Made by a program: the position numbers and the translations under genes. Positions 18,572 through 27,947 of a stretch of DNA of 64,000 bases are shown here, one piece after another. The notes under the pieces were generated by a model. That model saw nothing but the letters and a program-made list of their open reading frames with translations. It did not search any database and had not been told where the DNA came from. The DNA is from Blattabacterium cuenoti (GTDB taxonomy: Bacteria; Bacteroidota; Bacteroidia; Flavobacteriales; Blattabacteriaceae): contig NZ_CP059203.1 in assembly GCF_014251955.1 (NCBI RefSeq), positions 487,963 to 551,962 of the forward strand, read 5' to 3'. How positions within the stretch are numbered: the stretch's first letter is position 1; each line of letters opens with the position of its first letter.

Positions 18572-20707
18572 ATGTCATACAATATTTTAGAAAAATCTAT
18601 CAAATATTTAAAAGGAGTAAATTTAAAAAAAGCACGTTTATTTAATATTGAATTGAATATTCATACATATGAAGATTTGCTTTTTTTTTATCCCAAAAAA
18701 TATATCAGTTGCTCCATATTGAATATATCTGAATTTAAATCAAATATTGAAAAAAATAATAACAATAAAATAATACAAATATTAGGTAAAATAACCAGTA
18801 TAGAAGAAAAAGAAGTTCACCTTAAAACTCCTAAAAAAGGAAAAATATTGACAGCACGTTTAGAAGATCATACAGGATTTATTGAATTAGTATGGTTTCA
18901 AAAAACCAATTTTTTTAAAAAAAATATTAAAAAAAACGTTCCAATAGTCGTATTAGTTTTTGGAAATGTTAATAATGTTAAGTGGTTTCAACAAAAAATT
19001 CAAATTATTCATCCAAATATTCAAAAATTTAGATTAGAAAATAATTTCTATCCTATTTATTCTATTTCTAAAAAATTCAAAGAAAATGGAATCAATAATT
19101 TATTTATGATAAATATATTACAAAACTTAATAGAAGAATCAAAAAATGATATAAAAGAAATTTTTTTTCAAGATATTATTTTTAAAAAAAAATTAATGAC
19201 AAGAAAAGAAGCGTTAATTCAAATTCATTTTCCTAAATCTTCAAAAGAACTATTTCAAGCACAATATCGTTTAAAATTTGAAGAATTATTTTTTTTAAAA
19301 TTATCTATTCTTCTATCAAAAAATAGAAATACAACATCATTTCACAGTTACCCTTTTTCTAAATTAGGAAGAAATTTTTATAAATTTTACAAATATTTCT
19401 TACCCTTTCCTTTAACAGAAGAACAAAAAAGAGTTTTCAAAGAAATACGTAATGATTTAAAAAAACCTATTCAAATGAATAGATTATTACAAGGGGATGT
19501 AGGATGTGGAAAAACTATAATAGCTATATTATCAATGCTCATTGCTTTAGATAATGGGTTTCAATCTTGTTTAATGGTTCCAACTGAAGTTTTAGCCATA
19601 CAACATTATTCTTCCATAAAAAAAATGTTTTCTGAAATTGGAATTCAAATAGCTTTATTAACAAGTTCTACTTCTAACAAAAGACGTGAATGTATATATC
19701 ATAATCTTTTCACAGGGAAAATTTCTATTTTGATAGGAACACATACTTTAATTCAAGATAGAGTTCTTTTCCAAAATCTTGGATTAGCAATAATAGATGA
19801 ACAACAACGTTTTGGAGTGGAACAAAGAGCAAAAATTTGGGGAAAAAATGAAAAACCTCCTCACATATTAATAATGACAGCAACACCTATTCCTAGAACT
19901 TTAGCCATGACTCTTTACAATGATTTAAAAATATCCATTATCAAAGAATTTCCTACAGGAAGAAAACCAATTAAAACGGTTCATTTTTTTAACAAAATGA
20001 GATATAAAGTATTTGAAATAATACAAAACCAAATTCTAAAAGGAAGACAAATATACATTGTTTACCCTACTATAGAAGAAAAATACAATAAAAATAAATA
20101 TCAAAATTTAATAAAAGGATATCATATTTTAAAAGAAAAATTCAAAAATTTGGAAGATAAAATTGGAATTCTCCATGGAAAAATGACATCTCAAGAAAAA
20201 AATATTCAAATGATTCGATTTTTACGTGGAGAAACTAAAATAATGGTATCTACTACTGTTATAGAAGTAGGAGTTGATGTTCCAAATGCTTCAGTTATTT
20301 TAATAGAAAATGCAGATTGTTTTGGTTTATCTCAATTACATCAATTAAGAGGGAGAGTTGGGAGAGGAATTCATCAAAGTTACTGTATTCTTATGACTAA
20401 TGATAAAATTAGTATTGAAGGACATTTCAGAATAAAAAAAATGTGTCAAACCAATAATGGATTAGAAATTGCGAAAGAAGATCTTAAATTGCGTGGTAGT
20501 GGGGATTTAACAGGAACGAAACAGAGCGGAAAAACTTACTATTTAAGAATTGCAAATTTGATAAAAGATTATCAACTCATGAAAGAAGTAATTCCTATAG
20601 CTAAAAATTTTTTTTATAAGAATCCTAATTTTTTGTTAACTCACGAAACTACTACAAAAAATCATTTTTATAAATACTATAGATCTTTTTGGTTAAGAAT
20701 CAGTTGA
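18572..20707 (+). CDS. recG: ATP-dependent DNA helicase RecG
   Basis: RecG remodels stalled replication forks and branched DNA. An OB-fold wedge domain comes first (ILGKITSIEEKEVH, then GFIELVWFQ, about residues 75-115). The helicase core has Walker A LLQGDVGCGKT (about 305-315), the DEx box IIDEQQRFGVEQRAK and motif III TATPIPRTLAM. The C-terminal half has LRGRVGRG. DEQQ replaces the more common DEQH. The 711 residues are normal. The ATP-binding and C-terminal TRG-like region (LRGSGDLTGTKQSG) are intact. Confidence 0.96.
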   Translation: MSYNILEKSIKYLKGVNLKKARLFNIELNIHTYEDLLFFYPKKYISCSILNISEFKSNIEKNNNNKIIQILGKITSIEEKEVHLKTPKKGKILTARLEDHTGFIELVWFQKTNFFKKNIKKNVPIVVLVFGNVNNVKWFQQKIQIIHPNIQKFRLENNFYPIYSISKKFKENGINNLFMINILQNLIEESKNDIKEIFFQDIIFKKKLMTRKEALIQIHFPKSSKELFQAQYRLKFEELFFLKLSILLSKNRNTTSFHSYPFSKLGRNFYKFYKYFLPFPLTEEQKRVFKEIRNDLKKPIQMNRLLQGDVGCGKTIIAILSMLIALDNGFQSCLMVPTEVLAIQHYSSIKKMFSEIGIQIALLTSSTSNKRRECIYHNLFTGKISILIGTHTLIQDRVLFQNLGLAIIDEQQRFGVEQRAKIWGKNEKPPHILIMTATPIPRTLAMTLYNDLKISIIKEFPTGRKPIKTVHFFNKMRYKVFEIIQNQILKGRQIYIVYPTIEEKYNKNKYQNLIKGYHILKEKFKNLEDKIGILHGKMTSQEKNIQMIRFLRGETKIMVSTTVIEVGVDVPNASVILIENADCFGLSQLHQLRGRVGRGIHQSYCILMTNDKISIEGHFRIKKMCQTNNGLEIAKEDLKLRGSGDLTGTKQSGKTYYLRIANLIKDYQLMKEVIPIAKNFFYKNPNFLLTHETTTKNHFYKYYRSFWLRIS

Positions 20708-20730
20708 TAAAAAAAAGTTATAATAGATCC

Positions 20731-22920
20731 ATGAGGAGTAGTAATGCGGATAATATATGGTCATCACTTAATAGTTCTCAACGTAAAGTGATCAAAACAA
20801 TTGATGGGCCAATCATTGTGATTGCAGGTGCAGGATCCGGAAAAACACGTGTTATCACACATAGAATAGTTCATATGATAAAAAATATAGGTATTGATCC
20901 ATCTAATATATTAGCTTTGACTTTCACTAATAAAGCGGCTAAAGAAATGAAAAATAGAATTTCAAATATGATAAAACAAACGGATTTGAGAAAAATATCC
21001 CTAGGAACTTTTCATTACATATTTTCAGGAATTTTACGAAAAGAATCCCATTGGCTCGGTTATAGTCCTAATTACACTATTTATGATCAAAAAGATTCAG
21101 AAAGTGTTATAAAAAAAATATTAAATGATCTCAATTTAAATACATCTTTTAGCCCTAAAAAAATCATAAGAAAAATTTCTGAATATAAAAATAATTTATT
21201 TACATATAAAAAATTGAGAAAATTCAATAAGGAAATATCAATAATTTATGAAAACTATGTAAAACGTTGTTTAAAAGCAGAAGCTTTAGATTTTGATGAC
21301 ATTCTATTTCATACTAACCATTTATTTTTTCATTTTCCAAATGTATTGAAAAAATATCAAGAAAAATTTAAATACATATTAATTGATGAATATCAAGATA
21401 CCAATAGATCTCAAAATACGATCATTAAAAATTTAGCTCATCAACATAGAAATATTTTTGTCGTAGGAGATGATGCTCAAAGCATTTATGCTTTTCGTGG
21501 AGCAAATATATCAAATATTTTAAACTTTCATATGGATTATAATGAAGCGAAAATTTTCCGTCTTGAACAAAACTATCGTTCTACCAATCATATTGTACAG
21601 GCTTCTAATAAGATTATTTCGTTCAACAAAAATCAACTTTTTAAAAAAGTTTGGACAAATAACGAAAAAGGAGAAGAAGTGAAAATATATTCTGCTTCTT
21701 CTGAAAGAAAAGAAGCAGAATATATTGCTTCTCATATTCTATATCTCAAAAAAAAAACAAAATTACAAAACAAAGATTTTGCTATTCTTTATAGAGCAAA
21801 TATACAATCTCATGTCATCGAACATACACTGAAAGAAAAAAAAATACCCTATAAAATATATGGATCTATATCATTTTATAAAAGAAAAGAAATTAGAGAT
21901 TTATTCGCTTATTTTAGAATTTTCACGAATTCTAATGACGAAGAATCACTATTGCATATAATAAAAAAAATCGTAAGTAAAAAAACTGTTGAATTAATAT
22001 TAACATTATCCAAAAATGAGGATAAAACTGTATATACCATTTTAAAAAAATGGAAAAATTATTATCCATTAATAAAAATAAACAAAAAAACAAAAAATAA
22101 ATTAGAAAACTTCATTTCTAAGATAGAAAATTTACGTTACAAATTAAACGATCAAAACGCATATATTATAGCCAAATCTATAGTGAATTTTTTGTTAAAA
22201 GAAAATAAATATTATTATAACGATAATGATTTTCAATATATATTAGATAATATATTTCGCTATGTTAAAGAACAAGAACCATTAAATAATGGGGACATTA
22301 GTTTATCTGGATTTTTGCGATCTTTTTTTTTATTCAAGGAAAAGGAAGAAGAAGTAATAATAAATGATGAAAACAATGAATACGATAAAGTTTCGTTAAT
22401 GACAATTCATTTATCCAAAGGATTAGAATTTTCTGTTGTTTTTATTGTAGGATTGGAAGAGAACTTATTTCCATCAAAATCTAGTTTAGATACTCCATTA
22501 AAACTTGAAGAAGAACGTAGATTATTTTATGTAGCTTTAACAAGAGCTCAAAAAAAAGCTATATTAACTTACACAAAATATCGTTTTTTATGGGGAAAAA
22601 AAATTCAAAATATTCCTAGTCGTTTTATTAATGAACTTCAGGAGAAAAAATTCGTTGATAGAGAAAATCAAAAATGTTTTTATTTATCTACTACTACTCA
22701 ATCTAGTATTAATAATAATAGTAGTAGTAGGATAAGAAGAGATACTCTATTTCATGAAAAAACATTCCCAAAAAAAGGAAGAAAAGTTTTTCATAAAAAC
22801 TTTGGAGAAGGAATCATATTAGATTTAGATAATAAAAATGAAATAGCCATAATTAAATTTCATAAATCAGGTAGAAAAAAAATTCTATTAAAATTAGCTA
22901 AACTTATTATTTATTCATAA
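20731..22920 (+). CDS. uvrD: UvrD/PcrA-type superfamily 1 DNA helicase
   Basis: This 3'-5' helicase of repair and replication has 729 residues from the ATG chosen here. The frame also opens at a TTG (20689) inside recG, but LNSSQRKVI, the usual Q-motif start, lies close to the ATG. Walker A is GAGSGKTRV (33-41), motif II ILIDEYQDTN, motif III GDDAQSIYAFRGA, motif IV EQNYRS and motif VI FYVALTRAQ. The C-terminal Tudor-like segment HKNFGEGIILDLD is typical of PcrA/UvrD. Which of uvrD, pcrA or rep it replaces cannot be settled by sequence alone. Confidence 0.93.
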   Translation: MRSSNADNIWSSLNSSQRKVIKTIDGPIIVIAGAGSGKTRVITHRIVHMIKNIGIDPSNILALTFTNKAAKEMKNRISNMIKQTDLRKISLGTFHYIFSGILRKESHWLGYSPNYTIYDQKDSESVIKKILNDLNLNTSFSPKKIIRKISEYKNNLFTYKKLRKFNKEISIIYENYVKRCLKAEALDFDDILFHTNHLFFHFPNVLKKYQEKFKYILIDEYQDTNRSQNTIIKNLAHQHRNIFVVGDDAQSIYAFRGANISNILNFHMDYNEAKIFRLEQNYRSTNHIVQASNKIISFNKNQLFKKVWTNNEKGEEVKIYSASSERKEAEYIASHILYLKKKTKLQNKDFAILYRANIQSHVIEHTLKEKKIPYKIYGSISFYKRKEIRDLFAYFRIFTNSNDEESLLHIIKKIVSKKTVELILTLSKNEDKTVYTILKKWKNYYPLIKINKKTKNKLENFISKIENLRYKLNDQNAYIIAKSIVNFLLKENKYYYNDNDFQYILDNIFRYVKEQEPLNNGDISLSGFLRSFFLFKEKEEEVIINDENNEYDKVSLMTIHLSKGLEFSVVFIVGLEENLFPSKSSLDTPLKLEEERRLFYVALTRAQKKAILTYTKYRFLWGKKIQNIPSRFINELQEKKFVDRENQKCFYLSTTTQSSINNNSSSRIRRDTLFHEKTFPKKGRKVFHKNFGEGIILDLDNKNEIAIIKFHKSGRKKILLKLAKLIIYS

Positions 22921-22926
22921 AACCAT

Positions 22927-23949
22927 ATGTATGTTATTATGGATGACAAAATCAAAATAAATTTTAGTCTACAAAAATTAATTTGTTTTGTATCAGTATT
23001 GTTATTTTTAACCAAGTTAATTACTTGGTATATAACTTCTTCACTTTCTGTATTCAGTGATGCTATGGAAAGTATAACAAATATATTTAGTGGTTTTATA
23101 GGATTATATAGCCTTTATATATCCTCTTTACCCAAAGATCATAATCATCCATATGGTCATGGAAAAATAGAATTTATCTCTACTGCAATAGAAGGTTTTT
23201 TGATTTTTATTGTAGGAATCGTCATTTTCATCAAGACTTTAATGCATATCAAGCATCATATAAACATGAACATAAATGAAAGTCTTTTATTAAGATTAGA
23301 TTATGGAATTTTTTTAATGTTATTCACTGCTATTATCAATTATTCCTTAGGTTTTTACGCTTGTAAAATAGGAAATAGAAATGGAGCTTTAACGTTAGTT
23401 GCTAGTGGAAAACATCTTCAAATAGATACTTATTCCACTTTTGGAATAATTATAGGATTAATATTATTAAACATAACTAAATGGATATGGATAGATCCTA
23501 TTATTTCTATTATTTTTTCATCTTTCATTTTATATACAGGATTCAAATTATTAAGAAATGCTACAGCTGGAATTATGGATGAGTCTGATAAAAAACTATT
23601 AAAAAAATTATCTTTTTATCTCAATGAAAAAAGAGATCTTTATTGGATAGATCTTCATCATTTAAAAATTATTAAATATGGAAGCGCGTTTCATGTTGAT
23701 TGCCATCTGACTGTTCCATGGTTTTTTAATGTCAAAGAAGCCAATCAAGAAGTCCAAAAATTAACAAAATTAACAAAAAAAAAATTTGGAAAAAAAGTAG
23801 AATTATCTGTACATGTAGATGCTTGTACAGACCATCATTGCATATTTTGTTTCAATAATTCATGTCAATTTAGAAAAAATTTTTTTCAAGAAAAAATTCT
23901 TTGGACATTAGATAAAACTTCATATTACAACAATAATAAATCTTCTTAA
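22927..23949 (+). CDS. Cation diffusion facilitator (CDF) transporter
   Basis: This is an inner-membrane divalent cation efflux protein, usually exporting Zn, Fe, Mn or Co in exchange for protons. About six hydrophobic segments occupy residues 10-210, with the conserved SVFSDAMESITN and HNHPYGHGKIEF blocks and SGKHLQIDTYST in a later helix. The cytosolic C-terminal domain has histidines (IDLHHLKI, HVDCHL) and a Cys-rich tail with HHCIFCFNNSC. A later start at Met5 (MDDKIKIN) is possible. The metal cannot be assigned. Confidence 0.87.
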   Translation: MYVIMDDKIKINFSLQKLICFVSVLLFLTKLITWYITSSLSVFSDAMESITNIFSGFIGLYSLYISSLPKDHNHPYGHGKIEFISTAIEGFLIFIVGIVIFIKTLMHIKHHINMNINESLLLRLDYGIFLMLFTAIINYSLGFYACKIGNRNGALTLVASGKHLQIDTYSTFGIIIGLILLNITKWIWIDPIISIIFSSFILYTGFKLLRNATAGIMDESDKKLLKKLSFYLNEKRDLYWIDLHHLKIIKYGSAFHVDCHLTVPWFFNVKEANQEVQKLTKLTKKKFGKKVELSVHVDACTDHHCIFCFNNSCQFRKNFFQEKILWTLDKTSYYNNNKSS

Positions 23950-23953
23950 AGAT

Positions 23954-23990
23954 TAAGATATTAGAAGAAAAGATCTTATTTTTATTTTTA
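23954..23990 (+). terminator. Weak hairpin and T-rich tract after the CDF gene
   Basis: TAAGAT (23954) and ATCTTA (23973) can pair around a 13-base loop and are followed by a T-rich stretch. The stem is short and A/T-rich, so this is only a possible terminator. Confidence 0.3.
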
Positions 23991-24017
23991 TTAAAAAAGG
24001 AAAAAATAAAAATCAAT

Positions 24018-24647
24018 ATGGAATATAATACTAATCGTTTCAAATTGGTTATTCCGGAATATGGAAGGAATATTCATAAGATGATCTACTATGCAATACA
24101 AATAAAAAACAGAAAAAAACGGAACAGATGTGCATGGAGTATCATCAAATTAATGACGTCTTCCAATCCAAGATTTAACAAAGAAATTCCATACTTTCAA
24201 CATAAATTATGGAATCAACTATTTATCATGTCCAAATATCAGTTAGATATTGATCCTCCTTTTCCAAAACCCAATCCAGAGAAAATGAAAGTGAACTGTA
24301 GTAGAAAAGTTGTATATCCAGAATACTTAACTAATTTTAGATATTATGGAAAAATAATAAGAAATATGATCCATGTAGCAATTCATTGTAAAAACAGACA
24401 AAAAAAAGAAGGATTATTCTATGCTATAGCAAATACAATGAAAAAAAATTATTTAAGATGGAATAAAAATATTGTAGAAGATGATGTCATCTTTAAAGAT
24501 TTGAAAGAACTTTCAAAAGGAAAAATATGTTTAATGAATAATTCTGATAATACATTGTTACAGAGTTCTCATATTTTATTAAATACAAAAAGAAAAAAAA
24601 ATTATTCTATGAATAGAAAAAAAAGTATGATGAATAATGAAAAATAA
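24018..24647 (+). CDS. DUF4290 family protein of unknown function
   Basis: The 209-residue start MEYNTNRFKLVIPEYGRNIHKM is characteristic of DUF4290, a family confined mainly to Bacteroidetes and found next to murA. The middle contains a second similar block (VYPEYLTNFRYYGKIIRNMIHVAI), so the protein looks like an internal duplication of a helical unit of about 100 residues. The C-terminus is a basic low-complexity tail. It ends two bases before murA, so translational coupling and a cell-envelope role are plausible, but no activity is known. Confidence 0.85.
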   Translation: MEYNTNRFKLVIPEYGRNIHKMIYYAIQIKNRKKRNRCAWSIIKLMTSSNPRFNKEIPYFQHKLWNQLFIMSKYQLDIDPPFPKPNPEKMKVNCSRKVVYPEYLTNFRYYGKIIRNMIHVAIHCKNRQKKEGLFYAIANTMKKNYLRWNKNIVEDDVIFKDLKELSKGKICLMNNSDNTLLQSSHILLNTKRKKNYSMNRKKSMMNNEK

Positions 24648-24649
24648 CA

Positions 24650-25969
24650 ATGGCTACTTTTAAGATAAAAGGGGGATTTTCTTTAAAAGGAGAAGTCAAA
24701 CCACAAGGTGCAAAAAATGAAGCTTTACAAGTATTGTGTGCGGCATTATTAACATCAGAAAAACTCAGAATAAAAAATATTCCAGAAATAGGAGATGTAA
24801 GATGTTTAATACAAATTCTTAAACATTTAGGAGTACGTATTAAGAAAAATGATATTGGAGATTACACTTTTCAAGCAAATGAGATTCAACTTGAATATTT
24901 AAGGACAAAAAAATTTCGTGAATATGGAAAGTCTATTAGAGGATCTATCATGATTTCTGGACCATTACTCGCCAGATTTGGAGAATCATGGATGCCTATT
25001 CCTGGAGGAGATAGAATCGGACGTAGACGTTTAGATGCTCATTTGAAAGGATTAAAATCTTTAGGATGTTCTATAAATTATTCTAAAGAAGATCAATTTT
25101 TTCATTTATGTTCCAAAAAATATTTAACTGGACAATACATTTTATTAGAAGAAGCATCTATCACTGGAACAGCAAATGTTATCATGGCCGCCTCTCTAGC
25201 TAAGGGAAAAACAACTATTTATAATGCTGCTTGTGAACCTTATATTCAACAATTATGTAAACTTTTAAATAAAATGGGAGCAAAAATCAAAGGAATTGCT
25301 TCTAATTTAATTCATATAACTGGAGTAAAAGAATTGGGAGGATGTACTACCCATACCCTTTTACCTGATATGGTGGAAATAGGAAGTTGGATAGGATTAT
25401 CGGCAATTACTCGTTCTGAAATTAGAATCAAAAATGTGAGTTGGGAAAATTTAGGAATAATTCCGAATACATTTCAGAAAATGGGAATAAAGTTAGAAAA
25501 AGAAGATGATGATATCTATATTCCATCACAAAAATCTTATAGAATAAAAAAGTTCTTAAATAATGCAATATTAACAATTTCTGACGCTCCATGGCCTGGA
25601 TTAACTCCAGATTTATTAAGTATTCTAACCGTAGTAGCGACTCAAGCTAAAGGAAGTGTTTTAATTCATCAAAAAATGTTTGAAAGCAGACTGTTTTTTG
25701 TAGATAAACTAATTGAAATGGGAGCACAAATTATATTATGTGATCCTCATAGAGCTACTGTTATTGGATTAAATCATCAATCTTATTTACGAGGTTCTCT
25801 ATTAAACTCTCCAGATATACGAGCAGGAATCTCACTTCTTATTGCTGCACTTTCTGCTAGAGGAACTAGTATTATAAAAAACATAGAACAAATAGATAGA
25901 GGGTATGAGAATCTTGATCAAAGATTACGTATTTTGGGAGCAAATATTTTACGAGTAGAAGAATCCTAA
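24650..25969 (+). CDS. murA: UDP-N-acetylglucosamine 1-carboxyvinyltransferase
   Basis: MurA makes the first committed peptidoglycan intermediate from UDP-GlcNAc and PEP. Lys22-Asn23 in GAKNEALQV, the loop IPGGDRIGRRRLDAH at 117-131 and the C-terminal SPDIRAGISLLIAAL are visible. The residue at the usual catalytic-loop cysteine is Asp121. The same replacement occurs in other groups and makes MurA insensitive to fosfomycin. The 439 residues are normal. It is the second gene after DUF4290. Confidence 0.96.
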   Translation: MATFKIKGGFSLKGEVKPQGAKNEALQVLCAALLTSEKLRIKNIPEIGDVRCLIQILKHLGVRIKKNDIGDYTFQANEIQLEYLRTKKFREYGKSIRGSIMISGPLLARFGESWMPIPGGDRIGRRRLDAHLKGLKSLGCSINYSKEDQFFHLCSKKYLTGQYILLEEASITGTANVIMAASLAKGKTTIYNAACEPYIQQLCKLLNKMGAKIKGIASNLIHITGVKELGGCTTHTLLPDMVEIGSWIGLSAITRSEIRIKNVSWENLGIIPNTFQKMGIKLEKEDDDIYIPSQKSYRIKKFLNNAILTISDAPWPGLTPDLLSILTVVATQAKGSVLIHQKMFESRLFFVDKLIEMGAQIILCDPHRATVIGLNHQSYLRGSLLNSPDIRAGISLLIAALSARGTSIIKNIEQIDRGYENLDQRLRILGANILRVEES

Positions 25970-26122
25970 TTTTTTTTTTTAGATATTGAAATTGAATTAA
26001 TATGATTGATTTTGAATGAAAATAGAAAACAAATAAATAATAATTATCATGTTATTTTGATTATCCACAAAATCAATTAACTTTATAAATGAAAAAAATA
26101 ATGTGAATATAATAAATAATCT

Positions 26123-26605
26123 ATGGAAAAATTCGAATATATAACTAAAGAAGGATTAAAAAAACTACAAAAAGAAATAGAAAGACTAGAAAACATAGAA
26201 CGTCCAAAAATATCAATGCAAATAGCAGAAGCAAGAGATAAAGGAGATCTTTCAGAAAATGCAGAATATGACGCAATAAAAGAAGCTCAAGGATTTTTAG
26301 AAATGAATATAGCTAAATTAAAAAAAAAATTATCTAACGCACGAGTTATAGATGGTTCACAAATAAACAAAAATAGAGTTTCTATTCTTTCTACAGTTAG
26401 AGTTAAAAATTTAACATATGGAGGGGAACAAATATATACTTTAGTTCCAGAAGGAGAAGCCGATTTAAAATCTGGAAAAATTTCCATAAATACTCCTATC
26501 TCTACAGGATTACTTGGAAAACAAGTGGGACAAATAGCTCATATCAAACTTCCCAATAAAATGATCCTAGATTACGAAATATTAGAAATCGCATTTAGTG
26601 AATAA
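26123..26605 (+). CDS. greA: Transcription elongation factor GreA
   Basis: GreA rescues backtracked RNA polymerase by stimulating transcript cleavage. The 160-residue protein has the N-terminal coiled coil with the acidic tip ARDKGDLSENAEYDAIKEAQ and the C-terminal FKBP-like domain (SILSTVRVKNLTYGGE to LPNKMILDYEILEI). Backtracking control may matter in a genome rich in homopolymers (inference). Its last codons overlap the HIT gene by 8 bases. Confidence 0.96.
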   Translation: MEKFEYITKEGLKKLQKEIERLENIERPKISMQIAEARDKGDLSENAEYDAIKEAQGFLEMNIAKLKKKLSNARVIDGSQINKNRVSILSTVRVKNLTYGGEQIYTLVPEGEADLKSGKISINTPISTGLLGKQVGQIAHIKLPNKMILDYEILEIAFSE

Positions 26606-27005
26606 AAAAAAGAATAACATTTTTGAAAAAATAATTCAGAACGAAATATTTTCTTATAAAGTAGCAGAAAATACTGAACATTTAGCTTTTCTCGATATTT
26701 CCCCAATAAAAACTGGACATACTTTAGTGATCCCAAAAAAAAATAATAAAGAAAAAATATTCTCTCTTACAGAAAAAGAATTTCTCAATCTTATGTCTTT
26801 TTCTAGAAAAGTTGCTATAGGAATTGAAAAAACAATTCCTTGTAATCGTGTCGGTTTATTCGTGCTTGGTTTTGAAATTCCTCATGTTCATATACACTTA
26901 ATTCCTATAGATAAAGAAAGTGATGTGGATTTTTCTAAAAAAAGAATGACTTTCCATGAAAAAAATTTTGAAATTTTATCAAAAAAAATAAAAAAAAATC
27001 TATAG
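26598..27005 (+). CDS. HIT family nucleotide hydrolase
   Basis: The 135-residue protein carries the histidine-triad motif PHVHIHLIP near residue 95. Its N-terminus resembles Hint-type proteins (NIFEKIIQNEIFSYKVAEN), which cleave nucleoside phosphoramidates. The chosen start is GTG within the end of greA, because no ATG exists before the conserved block. The overlap suggests coupling with greA. The substrate is unknown. Confidence 0.88.
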   Translation: MNKKKNNIFEKIIQNEIFSYKVAENTEHLAFLDISPIKTGHTLVIPKKNNKEKIFSLTEKEFLNLMSFSRKVAIGIEKTIPCNRVGLFVLGFEIPHVHIHLIPIDKESDVDFSKKRMTFHEKNFEILSKKIKKNL

Positions 27006-27024
27006 AAAAATATGAGATGAAAAA

Positions 27025-27810
27025 TCATTGATTCCAATGAAATAATATTTTTAACCCTTTTATTGTATGTAATTTATCTTTAAGATGAATTTTTTTAGTT
27101 AAAGGAGTGTATATATGAGAAAGTCCACCAGTTGCAATGACAAAACAATTTGTTTTCAATTCTTTATTAATACGGTTAATAAGACCTTCTACCATACTTA
27201 TATATCCATATATAATTCCGCTCTGTATACATGTTTCAGTATACTGTCCCAATATGCTAGAAGGTTTTTTCAATTCTATTTGTGATAGTTGAGCTGTATT
27301 CCCAATCAATGCTGTTAATGAACTATTAACTCCTGGAGCTATAATAACTCCTTGAAGTTTTCCATATTTATTATCTATACAGGTTAAACTTAATGCAGTT
27401 CCAAAATCTACGACTAAAGTTGTTTTTTTATGTTTATATAATGTATATGCAGCTATTGCATTAGCATATAAATCTGTCCCCAATTGATGAGAATAATGTT
27501 TAATTGGAGAATAGGAATATCTATCTACTATTATTGGTTTAATTTTATGAATTTCATATAAGGATTGTTCTACAATATTTGTAAGAGGTGGGACCACAGA
27601 TCCAATCACAATATTTTGTATTAATTTTGATAGAATTCCGTATTGTTGGTATATGTTTCTAAATAATAAAATATATTCATCTAATGATCTATGAGGATTA
27701 CTGTTAATAATCCATGAACAATTACATTTTAAATTATAATTATTATTAAATAATCCAAAACGTAAACTTGAATTTCCAATATTTATGGTTAACAGCATTA
27801 CTAACTTCAT
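27025..27810 (-). CDS. coaX: Type III pantothenate kinase
   Basis: CoaX phosphorylates pantothenate, the first step to coenzyme A. The family blocks are SVVPPLTNIVE, LGTDLYANAIAAY, VVDFGTALSLTCID, GVNSSLTALIGNTAQL and the C-terminal FVIATGGLSHIY. The phosphate-binding motif is INIGNSS, where the usual Asp of D-x-G-N-T/S is Asn10. The gene may begin at Met5 (MLLTINIG). It converges with the HIT gene. Confidence 0.88.
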   Translation of the reverse strand: MKLVMLLTINIGNSSLRFGLFNNNYNLKCNCSWIINSNPHRSLDEYILLFRNIYQQYGILSKLIQNIVIGSVVPPLTNIVEQSLYEIHKIKPIIVDRYSYSPIKHYSHQLGTDLYANAIAAYTLYKHKKTTLVVDFGTALSLTCIDNKYGKLQGVIIAPGVNSSLTALIGNTAQLSQIELKKPSSILGQYTETCIQSGIIYGYISMVEGLINRINKELKTNCFVIATGGLSHIYTPLTKKIHLKDKLHTIKGLKILFHWNQ

Positions 27811-27947
27811 TTTTTTTTAATGAATAAAAAATGGAATGAATTTTTTAATAACTATATTCTAATTTTTAGAAAAAATATGATAAAAATAAATCTATCTAAC
27901 CAATGCAATAATATGATTCATTGTCTATTCTATATTTTTTTTTATTT

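Noticed and set aside
20689-20730. Longer uvrD start inside recG
   Set aside because: It needs a TTG start and adds residues that do not resemble the family. The ATG at 20731 is just before the conserved LNSSQ block.
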